Numbered from the stretch's first letter, positions 39,678 through 54,600 are shown. The stretch: DNA of 64,000 nt from Alviniconcha marisindica (GCA_018857735.1 JABMCL010002924.1:310001-374000), one strand, 5' to 3'. A program made the numbers and translations. Notes: generated by a model not told the origin, from the sequence alone.

Positions 39678-42600
39678 CAGGCAGAGAGAGACAGACATAC
39701 AGACAGAGAGCATGTGCATGCAAATGCAATAATAGATTCATATGTAAATGCATCATTTTAATCAACATCAAAGCAAGCTGACAGAGAGAAAGAGAGACAG
39801 ATAGAGAGAAAGTGAGACAGATATGGACCTACCCCCCCAATAATGGATTCTTTTTCATCATCAGGGTAGAGAGCTGGCACCATGCCCGATGTAAGCATGT
39901 TGTTGATCAGCTCCAGAAAACCTGCACACAGCACAAGTCCCAGTGTCAACAAACCAACAAACAAGTTTGTGAGAAAAAGGACATTTGATGCCACATCCAC
40001 TTATTGATACCTGCAAAGCATACTGGCATGATGGTTCAGTGACACTTGGGACCCACCTTCCTCCACCACGTGCTGGTCCGTGAAGAGGAACACGATCTTC
40101 TTGTTCTCAATGCCCAGTTTGGTGTAGAGGATCTTGAGGTCATCACGGAAGGAGTTCTCATTGTAGCCTCGACTCAACATGATCTCAAACACCTCACAGC
40201 CAGCAGCATAGGAGGCCAGGCGACACAACGACTGTTTGCCTGAGCCACCCACACCCACCAGCAGAGCATGACCACGATCCATGCGCAGCACGCGGTGGAC
40301 ACGCGTCAGGTGCTCCAGGGCATCATCAAAAAGCACCAGGTTCATTGGAGTGTTGTTTTCATTATAGTCTTCCAGAATCTGAAACACAAAGTGGCCAGGC
40401 ATCAGTGGAGAGGTAGCATACAAAGTTTCTATTCTATGTCTCTACACTTGTGCCTCTGGTCTGCGGTACACACAAGTCAGTTTGTGCCTATGGACATCTG
40501 TTTACATTCAAGTGGTATTTTTAGCACTTAGTAACTGGATCAGAGATACTTTTAACAATGAGACTGGTTACTCGTGCTGTCGCTTGAAGCACTATGCAAG
40601 CTGCATTAGCTATGCAAGTCAAAGCACCCTGGTGCAAATGAAGGAAACACATCACGTCCAATTGCAGCACGGCCACATCTATAGTATGGTGTGCAGCTTT
40701 TAAACTGTGACAAATTGTGAAAAAAGGGGTGGTTTTGCTTTCCAAAGGACAGTGCCTGGTGGTAAAGAAGAGTAGCGTGCACGAGTACACTGTTTTCTGG
40801 CTCACTGTCTTTGATTTGACTCCACAGTCGTGTCATACTAGATCTAATTCACCACTGGTAACGTAAACATTAGGGCCCCATGTGGCACTAACGGAACGCA
40901 CCATCACAGTCTTGGTGCAGTCAGCAGAATGTAATACTAAAACTGTCCTGCAAAATGCACAGTCTTAAAGACTGTCCTTGGCTGTTCATTAATATTAGAC
41001 TGCATTTCTTCCTGAAAGACAACAATAAAAAGTGTGCCTCCTTCAGCAGCTGGCAGAACGGAAAGCTAGTCAAGCCAAGATACTACATGTTTTGGGGTTC
41101 CTGTCTTCAGTCACGCTACATGGAACTTGCAGTTCAGCAAAGACATGGAAACAAAGTCACAGAACACAACGGTAAAAAAGAGAAAAATCCAAGTTGTTCT
41201 ACGTCAGGAAGTACTGATGCAGCACTGAGAAACAACCCTACATGTTCTACGTGAAAGGGGGCCCAGGGTGTACTGATTTTGACACACCATGCCAGTTGCT
41301 AAGTACACACTGAAAACTGCTGACACGCTGAAAACCTTGTTAACATAGCTGTAAAATAGTTTCCATGCATTAAAACATCAATGACATTACAGAAACTTCA
41401 AAATGTTGGGTCAGAGTTTACAGCTGTTAGCATCTCTTTCAAGTACCAGATAGCTGCATTGCCATGTGGCGGAGTGTGGAAAGTCCCACAGCGCTGCCAG
41501 CGAGCGGGACACCGGTTTCACTTTTGTAAGCAGTGCCGAGAGGCAGCAACAGATCTTGTGTTAAAAGCATCTCTGACTAGATCTTAACACTGCACAGGAG
41601 TTGTTTGCACAGTGTAAGGAAGCCACAATTATGATCACTTTATAGTGCAACTATTGACACCGACAGTGTTCAGACACCTATTACAAAGAAACATGTAATG
41701 TTTTAAAAAATTAACAGGAAAACAGATTGTGAGAACAGACCAGCAGTTCCCCCCCAAAGTAAAATAAAATAAAGTAAGTACAGTACCCTACCAGGCAGGC
41801 AGTTTTTCAAAAAGAATAACCCAAACAGTCTTTGCAGTCCCTTGCAGAAGACTTTAAATGTGTGTTACCTCCTGGAACACAGCTTTGGTAGCCTCATAGT
41901 CCTGGACATCTTCATACAACCGTGGTTCTGCCTCCTCTAGTGCTGTGCGGAAGTCACCAAAAAGGATTGGGTTGCGATCCACAAACTCCAGGTGCTGCTT
42001 GAAATTTTCTTCTATCAGACCTTTCAGGGTTTTCTGCACAATGGATTCATAATATGCATTAAAAATATCAATGACCACCACCAGAGACAATGAAACAAGT
42101 CCAAAATTTCAATCAAAATGGAAGAACAAAGATTTAAACAAAAATATGCATTGTATATACAGATCTGATCAACTCTGGAAAGGTTGCATTTCCCTATCCC
42201 ACACACAGATTGCAAAGCAGTATCCACCTGTTCTTTCTGTACATTGCAGAGATGTTTGTCTACCAAATGCAAAACTTACTGATCAAAGCATCATCAATGC
42301 CAGCTACTTTGTTTTGGTCCATGTGGGTCCAAAAATTAAGACAGAAAGACAAGCAAGAGAAATATATTCCAGTCAACAGTATGCAGAGAGTCGCATGCAA
42401 CTCTGAAATAATAATAATAATGGAAATTTGTAAGTGCCCTACCTATCAAAATATTTTAACAGCCCAAGGCGCATAAAAATAATGCGAAACAATTTTCTGT
42501 TGATGTTTTACAGCATTTGTAATTCAAGATGCGTCAGTGCTTGAATTGTGAAGTGTGGAGAAACTGGCCTTTACTGTGCAACACTACTGCACAGGTGTGA

Positions 42601-45600
42601 CAGAGCTGCTGTTTGTCTCACATTACAAAGTGGGCAGATGACCCAAATATGATTTTAGGTCATCATACAGCTGAAACCTATCAGTGCCCAGTAATCATAT
42701 CATTTATAAAAACACTGAAGTTTTCATTATTAACAAACTTTTTGTGGTTGTGATCCCCCCCCCCCCCCCCCCCAACTAGAAGGATGGAAACACAGTTTGC
42801 AACTCACGCTGATATATTCCTTGTCGGTGTCATTGATAAGCCTGTCACTTATCACTCTCATGCTTTCATTGCGCCATAAGCGCAGGAACAATTCTGGTTT
42901 TGAAAATCTGTCTGGTGTGGAAAGACACAGGCCGTTGTAGATGCGGGACAGGTCACGCAAGTTGAAGATGTAGTGAAACTTGGATGGGGTAGGAGGCAGA
43001 TCTTTCACCGTCATGCTGCAATGACAAAACAACAGTAGTATTTCAAACATGGGTTTTGCTAGGATCGCACCTGCTTTTCTGGCCAATGACCAAACTTATT
43101 GGTCTGAGCAAAAATTTACCAATGGGTCATTTTATCCATTTAGAAACAGGTCATGTCCACCATTGTGGTATGAACTTGTGAAGCTCAATAGCTGTTAAAC
43201 TTACCATTGAGTTTCAAATATCTTATTTAATCAGCATAAAGAAAATTCCTCTTAAAAAATGAAACATGATAATCATGGGCAATGCATTAAAGTTACTTAT
43301 ATTATCATTTTCATGATCAGGTCTGGATATGTAACAAGCAAGAAGTATCCAAGGTTTGAACTTGGTTAAATGGGACCTTAGTGAGAAAACAAACCTTTTG
43401 TTCTGATGTCCAGTGCCTGTGGATACCACAGGCTGCACTGAACAATAACAATAATAATAACAATAACAACATACTTTATTAATCCCAGTGGGCTTAATAA
43501 AGTATATTGTTATTGTTATTGTGACATGGTGTACAACTTTCATTTATCAATATCATCATCTCAGTTGGGATCGGAGTCCATGGTTGTCCACAGCCACCTT
43601 GCAGTGCGGTGAACACATGCACTGTTGAACAACCCATCTACCTTTTCCTAGCATGACGGGCTTCAGGGAGACACAGATCAGCTGAGAGATCTGAAGAAAA
43701 GATTTGCTTTGCCTTGGTAGTGGGGCATAATTTAGGTGGAGAGAGCCTTGTACAGGCTGTGCAACACAGATGTGGCTTCCCTTTGCTTTCAGTGCTATCA
43801 AAGCGGTTTTATACAAAAGTAAGCGCTTTCTTTTAATGCCAAGATGAAGAAGGAACAGTCTGAGCGGTACACTTTGTCTATGTAGAGAAGACTTTTCAAC
43901 AGTTTGATTAATTTAGTCACGCTGAATGCTTGTTGCACAGGTTCTGGTCTCTTTCAGAATAGGCTGACTCATGGGGGTGTCTTTGGAATTGTCTAGTTCA
44001 GGGTACCGTCTCTAGGACAAAGTAAGCTTAAATCACACCCCCAAAAAGTTGCACACTGCATGACACTTTCAGTGGCATCTGTGTTTCATGACAATTAAGA
44101 GATTCAAGAAAGGTAAAAAGGAACCAAATAGAAAAGACACAAATACTGATTCAGAGCAGCAGGAAAATTCTGATCCCCTCTAAGTGAGCAGCAAAGAAAC
44201 CAATCAAACCCCACGGAGGTAATGACAGAACCCCATGAATACACAAAAGCCACTTTCTGACCTGTACAGCTCCATGGTCATTTTGGTGATGGTGGAGGCT
44301 AGGCTCTGGACATCAGGTGGAAAAGGAGTCAGGTGTCCTGTCAGGATGGAGTTGTAGATCTTGAACAGCGACTCATCATCAGGGAAGGTCATGTTGAAGA
44401 CGGAGAAGAGGGAGACAAAGCGAGGGTCAGTTTCGTTGCGTCCACCACCGGCCTTGCCCATAGCGGCAATGTAGCCGATGTCCTTCATGTTCTTCCAGTT
44501 GAGGTCTTTGCCACGGTCATACACACCACCACGCTCCAGCAGCAGCTTCAAGAGAGCAATGGGCTGTTGTGTGCCATACGTGTCCACCTGGCCATCGAAA
44601 CACTCACAGGTAAATGCCAAGGGTCATGCCACAATCATATCCAAGAACTATTGACCAAAACTATTACTGTAAAACTGAAGAAAGCTACCTTAAAACACCC
44701 CCAAATAATTCAGCTTGTCTTTTTTTGGCTTGGACACTCTTTTTCAATGATGTTGGTGTTCTTCAACTGTTTACAAGACAAGCATTAAACTTGCATGTGA
44801 CTAGGTCCGATCGGATTCCAACATTGCATACTGTTCTGCTCAGGGGTCACTGTTTTCCATTTCCTCCACTGATTTTCTGCCATGAACAATTCTTACCTGT
44901 GGCATGTTCATGTCATCCACAAAGATGATGAGTCGTTTTCCAGGTGGTGGTCCGTACGTGTCTTTGGTGCGTTTCTCAACGTTGGCCTCCAAGTTGCGCT
45001 GCACATCCAGTGACGTGGTACGGCTGGAGAAGTTCATGTTCAGCAACAGCTGCAGTATAACAACAAAACTGTGGTCACATGGACTGAGTCGTAACCCTAA
45101 AACAAAACATACAACTAACAGAATCTTTACTTTGTAAATGTTGCTATTGTGAAGCTTTACAGTCGCTATTCAGTCTACAATTCAGCAGCGGAGAGAACAA
45201 GTGCAGTAAGTGCCCCACATGGCTTGTGTAACCAACTGTGGCAGGGTTTAGAGAAAGGGTGCTGGAAAGTGAGGCTTGGAGTGTGGGTGATTCCAGTATA
45301 ACCCCCCCCCCCCACTCCACCTAATGTTGTTACAGTGGGTATAAAAATTAATTCAGCCAGGGGCACTGAGCCCTGTCCCTAATAAGCTTTGTGGTTTCTG
45401 TGGACGTAAAACACCATGAAAGAAGAAGGGCACTGACCACACAGAGCACATACTCACACTACCAAGGTTACAGGCTGCTAACTGTACTAACCAGCACTCA
45501 CGCTAACAAGGTTATGGGCTACTAACTCACATGTGCCTCTGGGTCGAGCTGACGCAGGAAGTTGGATGTGGTGGCAGTTTTGGAGGTTCCTGTTTCCCCC

Positions 45601-48600
45601 ACAAGGACAACCGGTCGCTTGATGCCCACCATGAGCTGCAGGAGCCAGGTGGCTCGCACCGTGTCCACTGTGGGCACCAAGATCTCATAGAACTTGGCCT
45701 CTGGGTTGTGGCTGTATTTGGGCACCATCTTGGACCATGGCACCCACTTCTTTTCTTCACCATCCCAGAAGAACTCGTACAGAGAGGCGTAGCCAGGAAG
45801 CTCCCCTGCAATGTCAATGAAATGGTGTCAAACTGAATGTTGCAAATGGGATGTAAATATTCCAGCCATGAATATTTATTAAGTTGTGTCATACATTCAT
45901 ATACACAGAAGGCTTTTATAAACATTATTTTTATTTATGACTGTGAAGCATCAGTTTCAGAAATGGAAAAATTACCAAATAATACCAAACTCTCATTAAT
46001 TAAACAACAACAACAAAAAAGACCAAAGAAAAGAGATTGAAGGAGACTTTAAAAGCTAACTGACAAGGTGTTAAAACAATTAGTCAGTAGCTTGCCAGCT
46101 TCACAAATTGAAGTGAGTGACAAATGGCTGTAACGACAGCAGTGAGTGCTGCAATGCTGTAATACTATCAGTGAGTGTTGAAATGCTGTAACGATATCAG
46201 TGAGAGATAAAATGCTGTAATGACAGCAGCGAGCAATAAAATACTGTAATGATAGCAGTGAGTGAAGAAATGCTGTAATGATAGTAGTGAGTGATGAACT
46301 GCTGTAATGATAGTGGTGAGTGCTGAAATGCTGTACCAACAGCAGTGAGCAATGAAATGCTGTAATGATAGTGGTGAGTGATGAAATGCTGTACCAACAG
46401 CAGTAAGCAATGAAATGCTGTAATGACAGCAGCATGTGCTGAAATGTAAGAAATGCTGTAATAATAGTGAGTGATGAAATGCTGTAATGACAGCAGTGAG
46501 TGATGAAATGTAATGTTAGCAGTGAATGATGAAATGTTGTAATCACAAGAGTGAGTGATTGGAAAAGGCTGTAATGACAGCAGTGAGTAATAAAGGCTGT
46601 ACTGACAGAGTGACGAGATGTAACATGCGGGAAGCTTTCTTTTAAATGAAATAAGTGGCAAAACAAGACATGTCAATGAACACTTTTAACACCATTTTTG
46701 TGATCAGCACACAAATTTTGAGAAACTGCCAGAACAACAAATAATTTCACAGCCTTTGACTTTAAAGATCAGTGAACTGTGATCACACACTCTAGCAACA
46801 CATGACAAAACCTACAGCTTGCTGTAAGTGGAATAAGTGTACCAATGTCAAATTACATTACAACTTTCAAAATTAGAAAGATACTAAAACTGGTAAGTTA
46901 CTTTTTGCGTTAAGTATATTTCAGTATTTACACAGGGGCTTGAGGCTAGACACCGAAATACTTACGGATTTCAAATCATTGTTCTTACAGGCTCTTACTG
47001 AAGCACAGCAGTAAATCTGCATAATATCCAGTGAACATATATTTCAAAAGTTACCTTCTAACAACTACATATCACTGTATAACATTATGACTTAATTATG
47101 ACATGCATGCTGTGCCACACTCAGACTACAAGTGGATCCCTTTGTACCAAGACCATTTTGGCAAGTTCTGTGTTCTCCAACCAGAAGCAAACAGACTGGA
47201 GATGTTGCAGTCTATTATCCTCCTGCATGTTCCTACCATTGCTCAGAATGATGATGCTCTCAGAGTATGACCCATGCTATCACAGAACAAAATTACTCAG
47301 TTACTTGATGTCTAACGCCCAACAACTGCCTAGGTCATAAAAAGGCAAAACACAATTCATGATTTCAAATAAGATGTAAAAAATATCATTTACTGTTCCT
47401 GCCACAAAGCATTTTATGTAGGGAGACAAGTGAGGAAAAAATGAAGTTGAATGAACATAACATTGGAAAGCTATGGCTTCTCAGCAAAGAGGACTTCAAT
47501 CTCTGCATCCAGTCACACTTTTGTTTATGAAAAGTCCCATCCCTCCACAGACTCCAAGTTCCATCAAACATGCCATGGGTGACCTCAAAGACATGTTAAG
47601 AGCATGGCCGGCAGATCACACCGACCAGGATGCTGGGTTACATCCTTTACTATCCTTGTTGATATTCTATGCTTTGCCTGCAGTCAGGGTTTCTATTATT
47701 TTAACAGTGAGCCACACAGCTCATTCACTTTTATTTTTCCACATTCATATTAAATTTTAAGCACATCTAAAAATCTCAATGCTAAGGCATGTGTCACATA
47801 ATGGCTTGTAATCTGGCCAGATAACCTCACATTCATCATTACACTGATGCATATGTGACTCATCGTGCAAGTCAAAGAAACAAACATGAGGGCTTTGTAA
47901 CATTCCAAAATATACATCTCCATTCAATAAATGCCAAAGTCAAAGACAGCACTGTGTGCACAGACTTATGCAAACAGATTGAACTGAAATCTGAATTGAA
48001 AACATTTTTTACACTTGTCATAAACTTAAAACACTTTCATTCATCAGAGACGCTATGAATTACTAAAGCCTGGCAATGACTATCATCCACCCAAACTGAA
48101 AGTAAATATGTTTATAACCCCTGAGAAACTTGCAACATCAAGGCTTCTGACAAGGACAGCCAGCTAGCTGTTAGTATTATTGACAGCCTAACAGTGATCA
48201 GTACAGAGAACCAAGTTCCATCCTGTAAGTGAAAACAGATGACTGTGAACCATCAGTGAGTGTGAAGGGGAGTGGGTGCGGTGGGGCAGGGGACGCAGGC
48301 ATACTACATGTACACCTCACCCAGCACGTTTATTTTCTTGGCACGAGATGAAAACAATAGGCTGGCTGCTCTCCCGTCACCACGGCCAACCCGAGTCAAA
48401 GCAAAGCAGCAAGAATGGAGGTAACAGCAGGTGTATGGTTAAAAAGAGGAAGTCATGACATTCAGCTTATACTTGCATGACAGAATGAGGGGGAAATGAG
48501 AGCCACAAAATGTTCAGAGGAGGAAGTTGATGGATTTTTTTCTGTCAAGGGCCGGAAGCAATGTTGTCTATATTGTAGTAGTAGTGGTGATGAATAACCC

Positions 48601-51600
48601 CCTGATAAATCAAACAGTAATGCAGAGCCCCTGATGAGTAACCACCTGATAAATCAAACAGTCAAAACAGTGTTCATATAAATAATAAATAAAATAGAAC
48701 TCCTGAGGAATCAAACTGATGAATAATTGTCAGATAAACAGTAAAATAACCCCCGATGAATTAAGCAGTAGTCAAATGCCTGCTGAATAACCACCTGTTA
48801 AAACCCAACCGTAAAACAGTACCCCTGATGAATCAAACAGTAAGTCAAACCCCTGATGAATAACCACCTGGTAAATCAAACGGTAAAATAGAACCCCTGA
48901 TGAATAAAACGATAAAACACAGAGACCTGAATCACCCACAAGGACTACAATCTGATGCTAGGGCTGGTAAACTCCACAAAGTCTCATCCTCAGTGTTCAC
49001 AGTGCACTGTATTACCCGCTGGTCATAGCACAAAGGTAGTCATTTGTCAGGTGTTAGCATAGACAAAGTATTTGCCAGGTGTTAGCATAGACAAAGTATT
49101 TGCCAGGTGTTAGCATAGACAAAGTCTGATCCTGGTCATTGTTATGCTGTTACGTTGTTGGAAGCACAAAAGACCATTCAACATGTGTAACAAACTAAAT
49201 TGTGCAAGATGTGCCATACCTGGTCCCGCCATAGCAGTCTCATCCTGCAGCAGGTTTGCAGAAGCCAGGTACTTGGTGTATGTGTCAAACTTGGCACGTC
49301 CATCTTCAAGCAGCGCACCACCAACGGACCAATAGAGAGCCTGCAGGAAGAATGCCTCCAGCTCGTCGGGTTCTCCGATCTCCTTGAGGAGCAGCGCATT
49401 CAACATCATACACAGCTGGGTCACCTGGAAAAAACACCCCAACAAATTAAAACAAGAAGAATAGGAATAGCTGCAGACATACATGCACAAGTAAACAAAC
49501 AGGCACTGCTCACACTGGACACACTGGTAAACAGGCACTGCTCACACTGGACACACAGGTAAACAGGCACTACTCTTACAGCAGCAACCAAGTTTTCCAC
49601 ACAAATACAACAAGAAGCTGCTCCCCAACACAAACAATATCAAGTCATTTCACATGACCAAGTACAATCTAGCAACTAAGACTACATTCAAAATGATACA
49701 TTTACTTGTAAAATTAGCTAAACATACACACACACATACATATGCACATATGCACACACACATATGCACACATACACACACACACACGCACACACATGCA
49801 CACACCCCCCACACCCACCCACCATGTTGAGATTGGTGAGAGGAACAATGGTCTTCAGCTTCTCCCCCTGTTTCCCATCCTGAATGCCCTCCACCACCAT
49901 GTCAATGAGGGCCGGCACGTATTTCTCATACAAGCGGTTCAGGTCTTCCCGCTCCTGCTTGCTGCTGCGGCCAGACACCCACTTCTGCCAGTACGGCTTG
50001 TAGCCAAGGTTCTTGGGGTCAACGTAGACCATGCCGCAGCGGGAAATGGTTGCCGGTGAGGCATACTGAAGATCAAACACCTGCAAGCATAGGACAGTGA
50101 CAAGCCATCAAACACCTGCAAACATATAACAGTGACAAGTCCCATCAAACATCTGCACAACATGCGACAGTGACAAGTCCCCTCAAACATCTGCACAACA
50201 TGCGACAGTGACAAGTCTCATCAAACATCTGCACACCATACAACAGTGACAAGTCCCATCAAACATCTGCACACCATACAACAGTGACAAGTACCATCAA
50301 ACATCTGCACACCATACAACAGTGACAAGTCCCATCAAACATCTGCACACCAAACAACAGTGACAAGTCCCATCAAACATCTGCACACCATACAACAGTG
50401 ACAAGTCCCCTCAAACATCTGCATACCATACAACAGTGACAAGTCCCATCAAACATCTGCACACCATACAACAGTGACAAGTCCCATCAAACATCTGCAT
50501 ACCATACAACAGTGACAAGTCCCATCAAACATCTGCACACCATACAACAGTGACAAGTCCCATCAAACATCTGCATACCATACAACAGTGACAAGTCCCA
50601 TCAAACACCCACACAGCATACTTCCACACTGACTGGGGACAGGTCTCACCAAAACATATGACAACAAACTCATCAAGGAAACTTTGCTGTGCAGTCTGAG
50701 TTGAACGCTCACTTTACTGTAAATGACTGCACACCTGGGGTACAATACACTAGCATCACCACAACATGTACACTTAATTATCAGTATGCTAAGCAATAAG
50801 AGACTGTGATTACCTCAAACAACATGGCACAATGTTTCTGCAGACGAATGCGCTCTCCATTGGCCAGTGTCAGAAGACGATTGTCATCCATCACCGAGTT
50901 CATGTTCTCCACCCACAGAGCATCCACATCACCATCATACACGATGTACTTGCGCTCATTTTTGTCTGTTGGTCTGTTTATCTCACGGAAAATGTTTGAG
51001 AGAAGTCCATCAGTCCAGTCTCTGGTGGCCGGGTCCAGAATGCCGTACAGCTCAATGACACTGCGGTCTTTCGGGTTGATTGTGTACTGCTTGGTGTGAA
51101 TGCCCAGTCTGCAGAAAACACCAACCACACTTACCAAATACTTCACAACTTACCAAATACTTCACAACTTACCAAATACTTCACAACTTAACAAATAACA
51201 AACAGCAACAATCTGACATGACACAAAGTTTTGTTGCTTGTAATAATTCTAACTGCTATGAGCTCCATCACTGCAAAATGCCTTGCCAAACCCTTTATCT
51301 TTCTGAACCTACAATGCTGTTGCTTTTCATAGCCTGTCCCTTGCATCACCATCTGGGGTGATTCTGGGTGTAGCATAAGCACTGACACCTTGGTGCCATT
51401 TACTTAGCCGCCTGGTACTTGGCTGCTGAGACACCCCTGGCAGCGTGACGAGGCAATAAACACATGTAGCCAGACCATTAGAGCCTACTGTATACAGAAC
51501 AACAAGGCAACCAGAAGGGGAAATAACACACTTGGCTTTGTTGTGGGACTTAAGGGAAGACAATCAGAGCTCAATACCACGTGCCAAGAAACAGCTGTAA

Positions 51601-54600
51601 TCAGAGGGAGATAGCTGTTTGATAACAAACTTTGTTTTCTTTTTTCTTAGCTGTCCTCTTGCTGTTTCATCTTGTTTCTCTTCCTCTGCTACATGCAGGC
51701 AGTCCGTCACAACTTTATCACAGTTGACTCAAGTCAGAGCTAAGTATAGATTTTTTGTTTTTTTGCCTGAATCAGAAATCTTAATGCATGCACTTTTTTT
51801 TTTTTACCCAATTTATTTCTGAAGAGATCCAAGGAAAACAAACGGCCCTCCACAGACATGAATTAAGTATCCTACATTCCCTGAATCAAAGTACCCAAAC
51901 CAGACTAAACATTTGAAGAAAAAAATGGCAGATGGTGTGTGCATAAAAGATGAGGTAATCACCCTGGCCAGTCAGAAATCTGGTCTGTCCATTCTTAATG
52001 CTGTGGGATTTCTGTGCACATATTTAGATCTGCATTCTATGCACAGGTATACAGGTTCCACCCACTGAGAATCAACTGTGACCTTGCAGAGAGTGGACTG
52101 TGAACAAGAGCCACTCAGGGCTGCCTGTGGGAGTGAAAAGAGCTCACTTTGTCTGTGACTGACACAGAGTGTTGATGACCACAGACTTGCCCCCTCCGGT
52201 GGGGCCCACAATCATGGTGGTGTGACGAGTCAGCATGGTCTCATACATCTGGACCACCTTGTCCACCTGCAACCACACACACGACCTTTACCCAATGCCA
52301 AAAAAGAACAGCCCCTGTCAAAGACACTTCACCATCATGGTCGCAATTTCCCTTGCAAAAAAGATAAAAATCTGGCCCCCATTTATTTTTAAAAACATAA
52401 CAGGGTTACCAGACATTTTGGGGCAGCCAACATTCCTGTTCTTTTGCTATGTTCCCACATAAGATCATACGGTTGAACTCTTGTTCTCTTACTATATTTC
52501 CAAATAAGATTTTACAGTTAAAACAACTGCTGTTTTCTAGCTATATTCCCAAATAAGATCTTACAGTTCAACTGTTGTTCTCTTGCAATGTTCCCAAATA
52601 AGACCTTACAGTTTAAACAACAGGTCTTCTAAAACACCTTATATTTTTGGTCTGGATACACTACTTCTAATGGTAAAGAAAGAAACAGGTACAAAAAAAA
52701 AGCAGCAAATGCACAACATACTTGTTGTGGTAGCAGCACATAACCACCATCTTGCAGCACCTCCTCCACAGCATCATTGAAATTGGGGTAGCGCACACGG
52801 GGGCAGTCCAGACCAGGGAAGAGATCAGAAATGAGTCCCAGGAAGAGTGGCACATCCTCAAAGACAAACTTGGGAAGGTTCATGTCACGCAGTGCTCTCA
52901 TCAACACCACATCCTGACAGACAAATGAACACCACATCCTTGCATGTAAATCAACACCACATCCTGAGAGAAAAATCAACATCTCATCCTGACATACAAA
53001 TCAACACCAGGCACTCTGCTACTCTCTCTGCCTTCAAAAGCAAACCCAAGACATTTCTCTTCTCAGAATATTTTCAGTGAAGCAACATTGTCCTTCACCC
53101 TTATCAGTCTGTACAGTGTGTGTGTGTGTGTGCGTGTGTGTGTGTGCGTGTGTGCATGTGCATTTTTTACACAGTTATGCTTGAACCCTTGTAGATGTCT
53201 ACATTATGTGCCAGCTTTTTGTTAAATTGCAGATACAAATTTTTATCTTGATGTGCATTATGTGTGTTATACTATGCTTGTTCATCGCTTTGAGCCACAG
53301 GGTAGGCACTTTATAAATTTCCATTATTATTATTATACTGACAGACAAATCAATATCACATCCTGACATACAAATCAACATCACATCCTGACAGACAAAT
53401 CAACATCACATCCTGGCATACAAATCAACACTACATTCTGTGCATACAGGTACAACTCAGAATATAGCCTGAACAGTAGAACATATTTACTAGCAAAACA
53501 GACTGACAAAAAAAGGACTCTCTATTTGAAATTTTTTTTGGTATGTCAGACCTCACTGAGATCTGGCGATCCACGCTTGAGTTCCCCAGCCATGACTAGA
53601 ACAGACTTGAGGGCCCTCAGACCAAAATCGTAGTGGTACTGCTTGGACAGCTGTTCCTTGGCCAGTTTATACAGCACTGTCATCTTCTTGGCCAGCACCT
53701 GCAAGTCACAACAACAACCACTTATCAGCCAGCTGTCAATCACAGAGGACTGGCTGCAGTCTATATCTTTTCCTTTTAACATGGTGTGTAAAACATTTGC
53801 ACACTCAGACACAACATCAGAATCCTATTAATCCACTTCACAGTACTGTCTTTGCCTTGCACATTGGATGTATATCCAGCTGTTTTCTCACTGGTACAAT
53901 ACTGACAGGCAATCAACAATCTTTAACAATAATAACAGCAGTCATTTCTATAGTGCCATGCCAAAGCTCACGGACAAGGGTGAGCACACAGCAGATATGG
54001 CCTACTGCTCTCCTGCATGCATGAAGTAAATCAAACCTGTCAAGTAAGTTATAAATCAGACAACAATAGGCTTAAAATGCAAACCTATGACAGGGCCACG
54101 CTGAGTGGATCTGCTTTTAGTTTGAGAACAATAGACAAGTCATTTGTGAGCCGAACCTTTGCAAGGAGAAATCCCTCAGAGAACAACATGATTTCACAGA
54201 TCTGTTGCAAGTCTGGCACAATGACCACCACTGGACGGAAGAGTGCCTTCACTGATTCTGGCAGTTCTGTTCTTCCAGCGTAGCCTGGGTTCATGGTGAT
54301 GAAGATACCCACACGACTGTCCAAGTCAATCTCCGCACCCTCAAACTGAAACAAACCAGTATGCACAGACAGACGTAACACAGCTAGTACTGAACAGGAA
54401 CAACAGACAGACTGGCTGTTAAAATGTATCAACATGTGAATAAGCTCTTTTGAGCACAAAAACCACACACTTGTAAAGCTCTTCGAGCTGCTGAAAGTGC
54501 ACTATAAATTCCTGATTATTTCTTACAGCAGAATAATTTGAAGAGAAATGTAGATGAAAAACATTTATTGATGGTTAAGCCACAGAACTTAAATGTATTT

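Larger units (their letters stand above)
45806..49219 (-). other. Second largest intron (between exons 19 and 20), 3.4 kb
   Basis: It holds a 29-bp minisatellite (46115-46640), a degenerate repeat (48585-48915) and a 28-bp repeat (49030-49125). Between 46650 and 48580 I see only AT-rich sequence with short meaningless frames. Confidence 0.85.

Noticed and set aside
46049..46676. 205-codon minus-strand frame with [13 protein letters not shown] repeats
   Set aside because: Product of the degenerate 29-bp array in an intron.
52847..53080. Independent plus-strand gene ending [17 protein letters not shown]
   Set aside because: The first part is antisense of exon 15 and the acceptor array; only the last residues look like a decayed LINE C-terminus.
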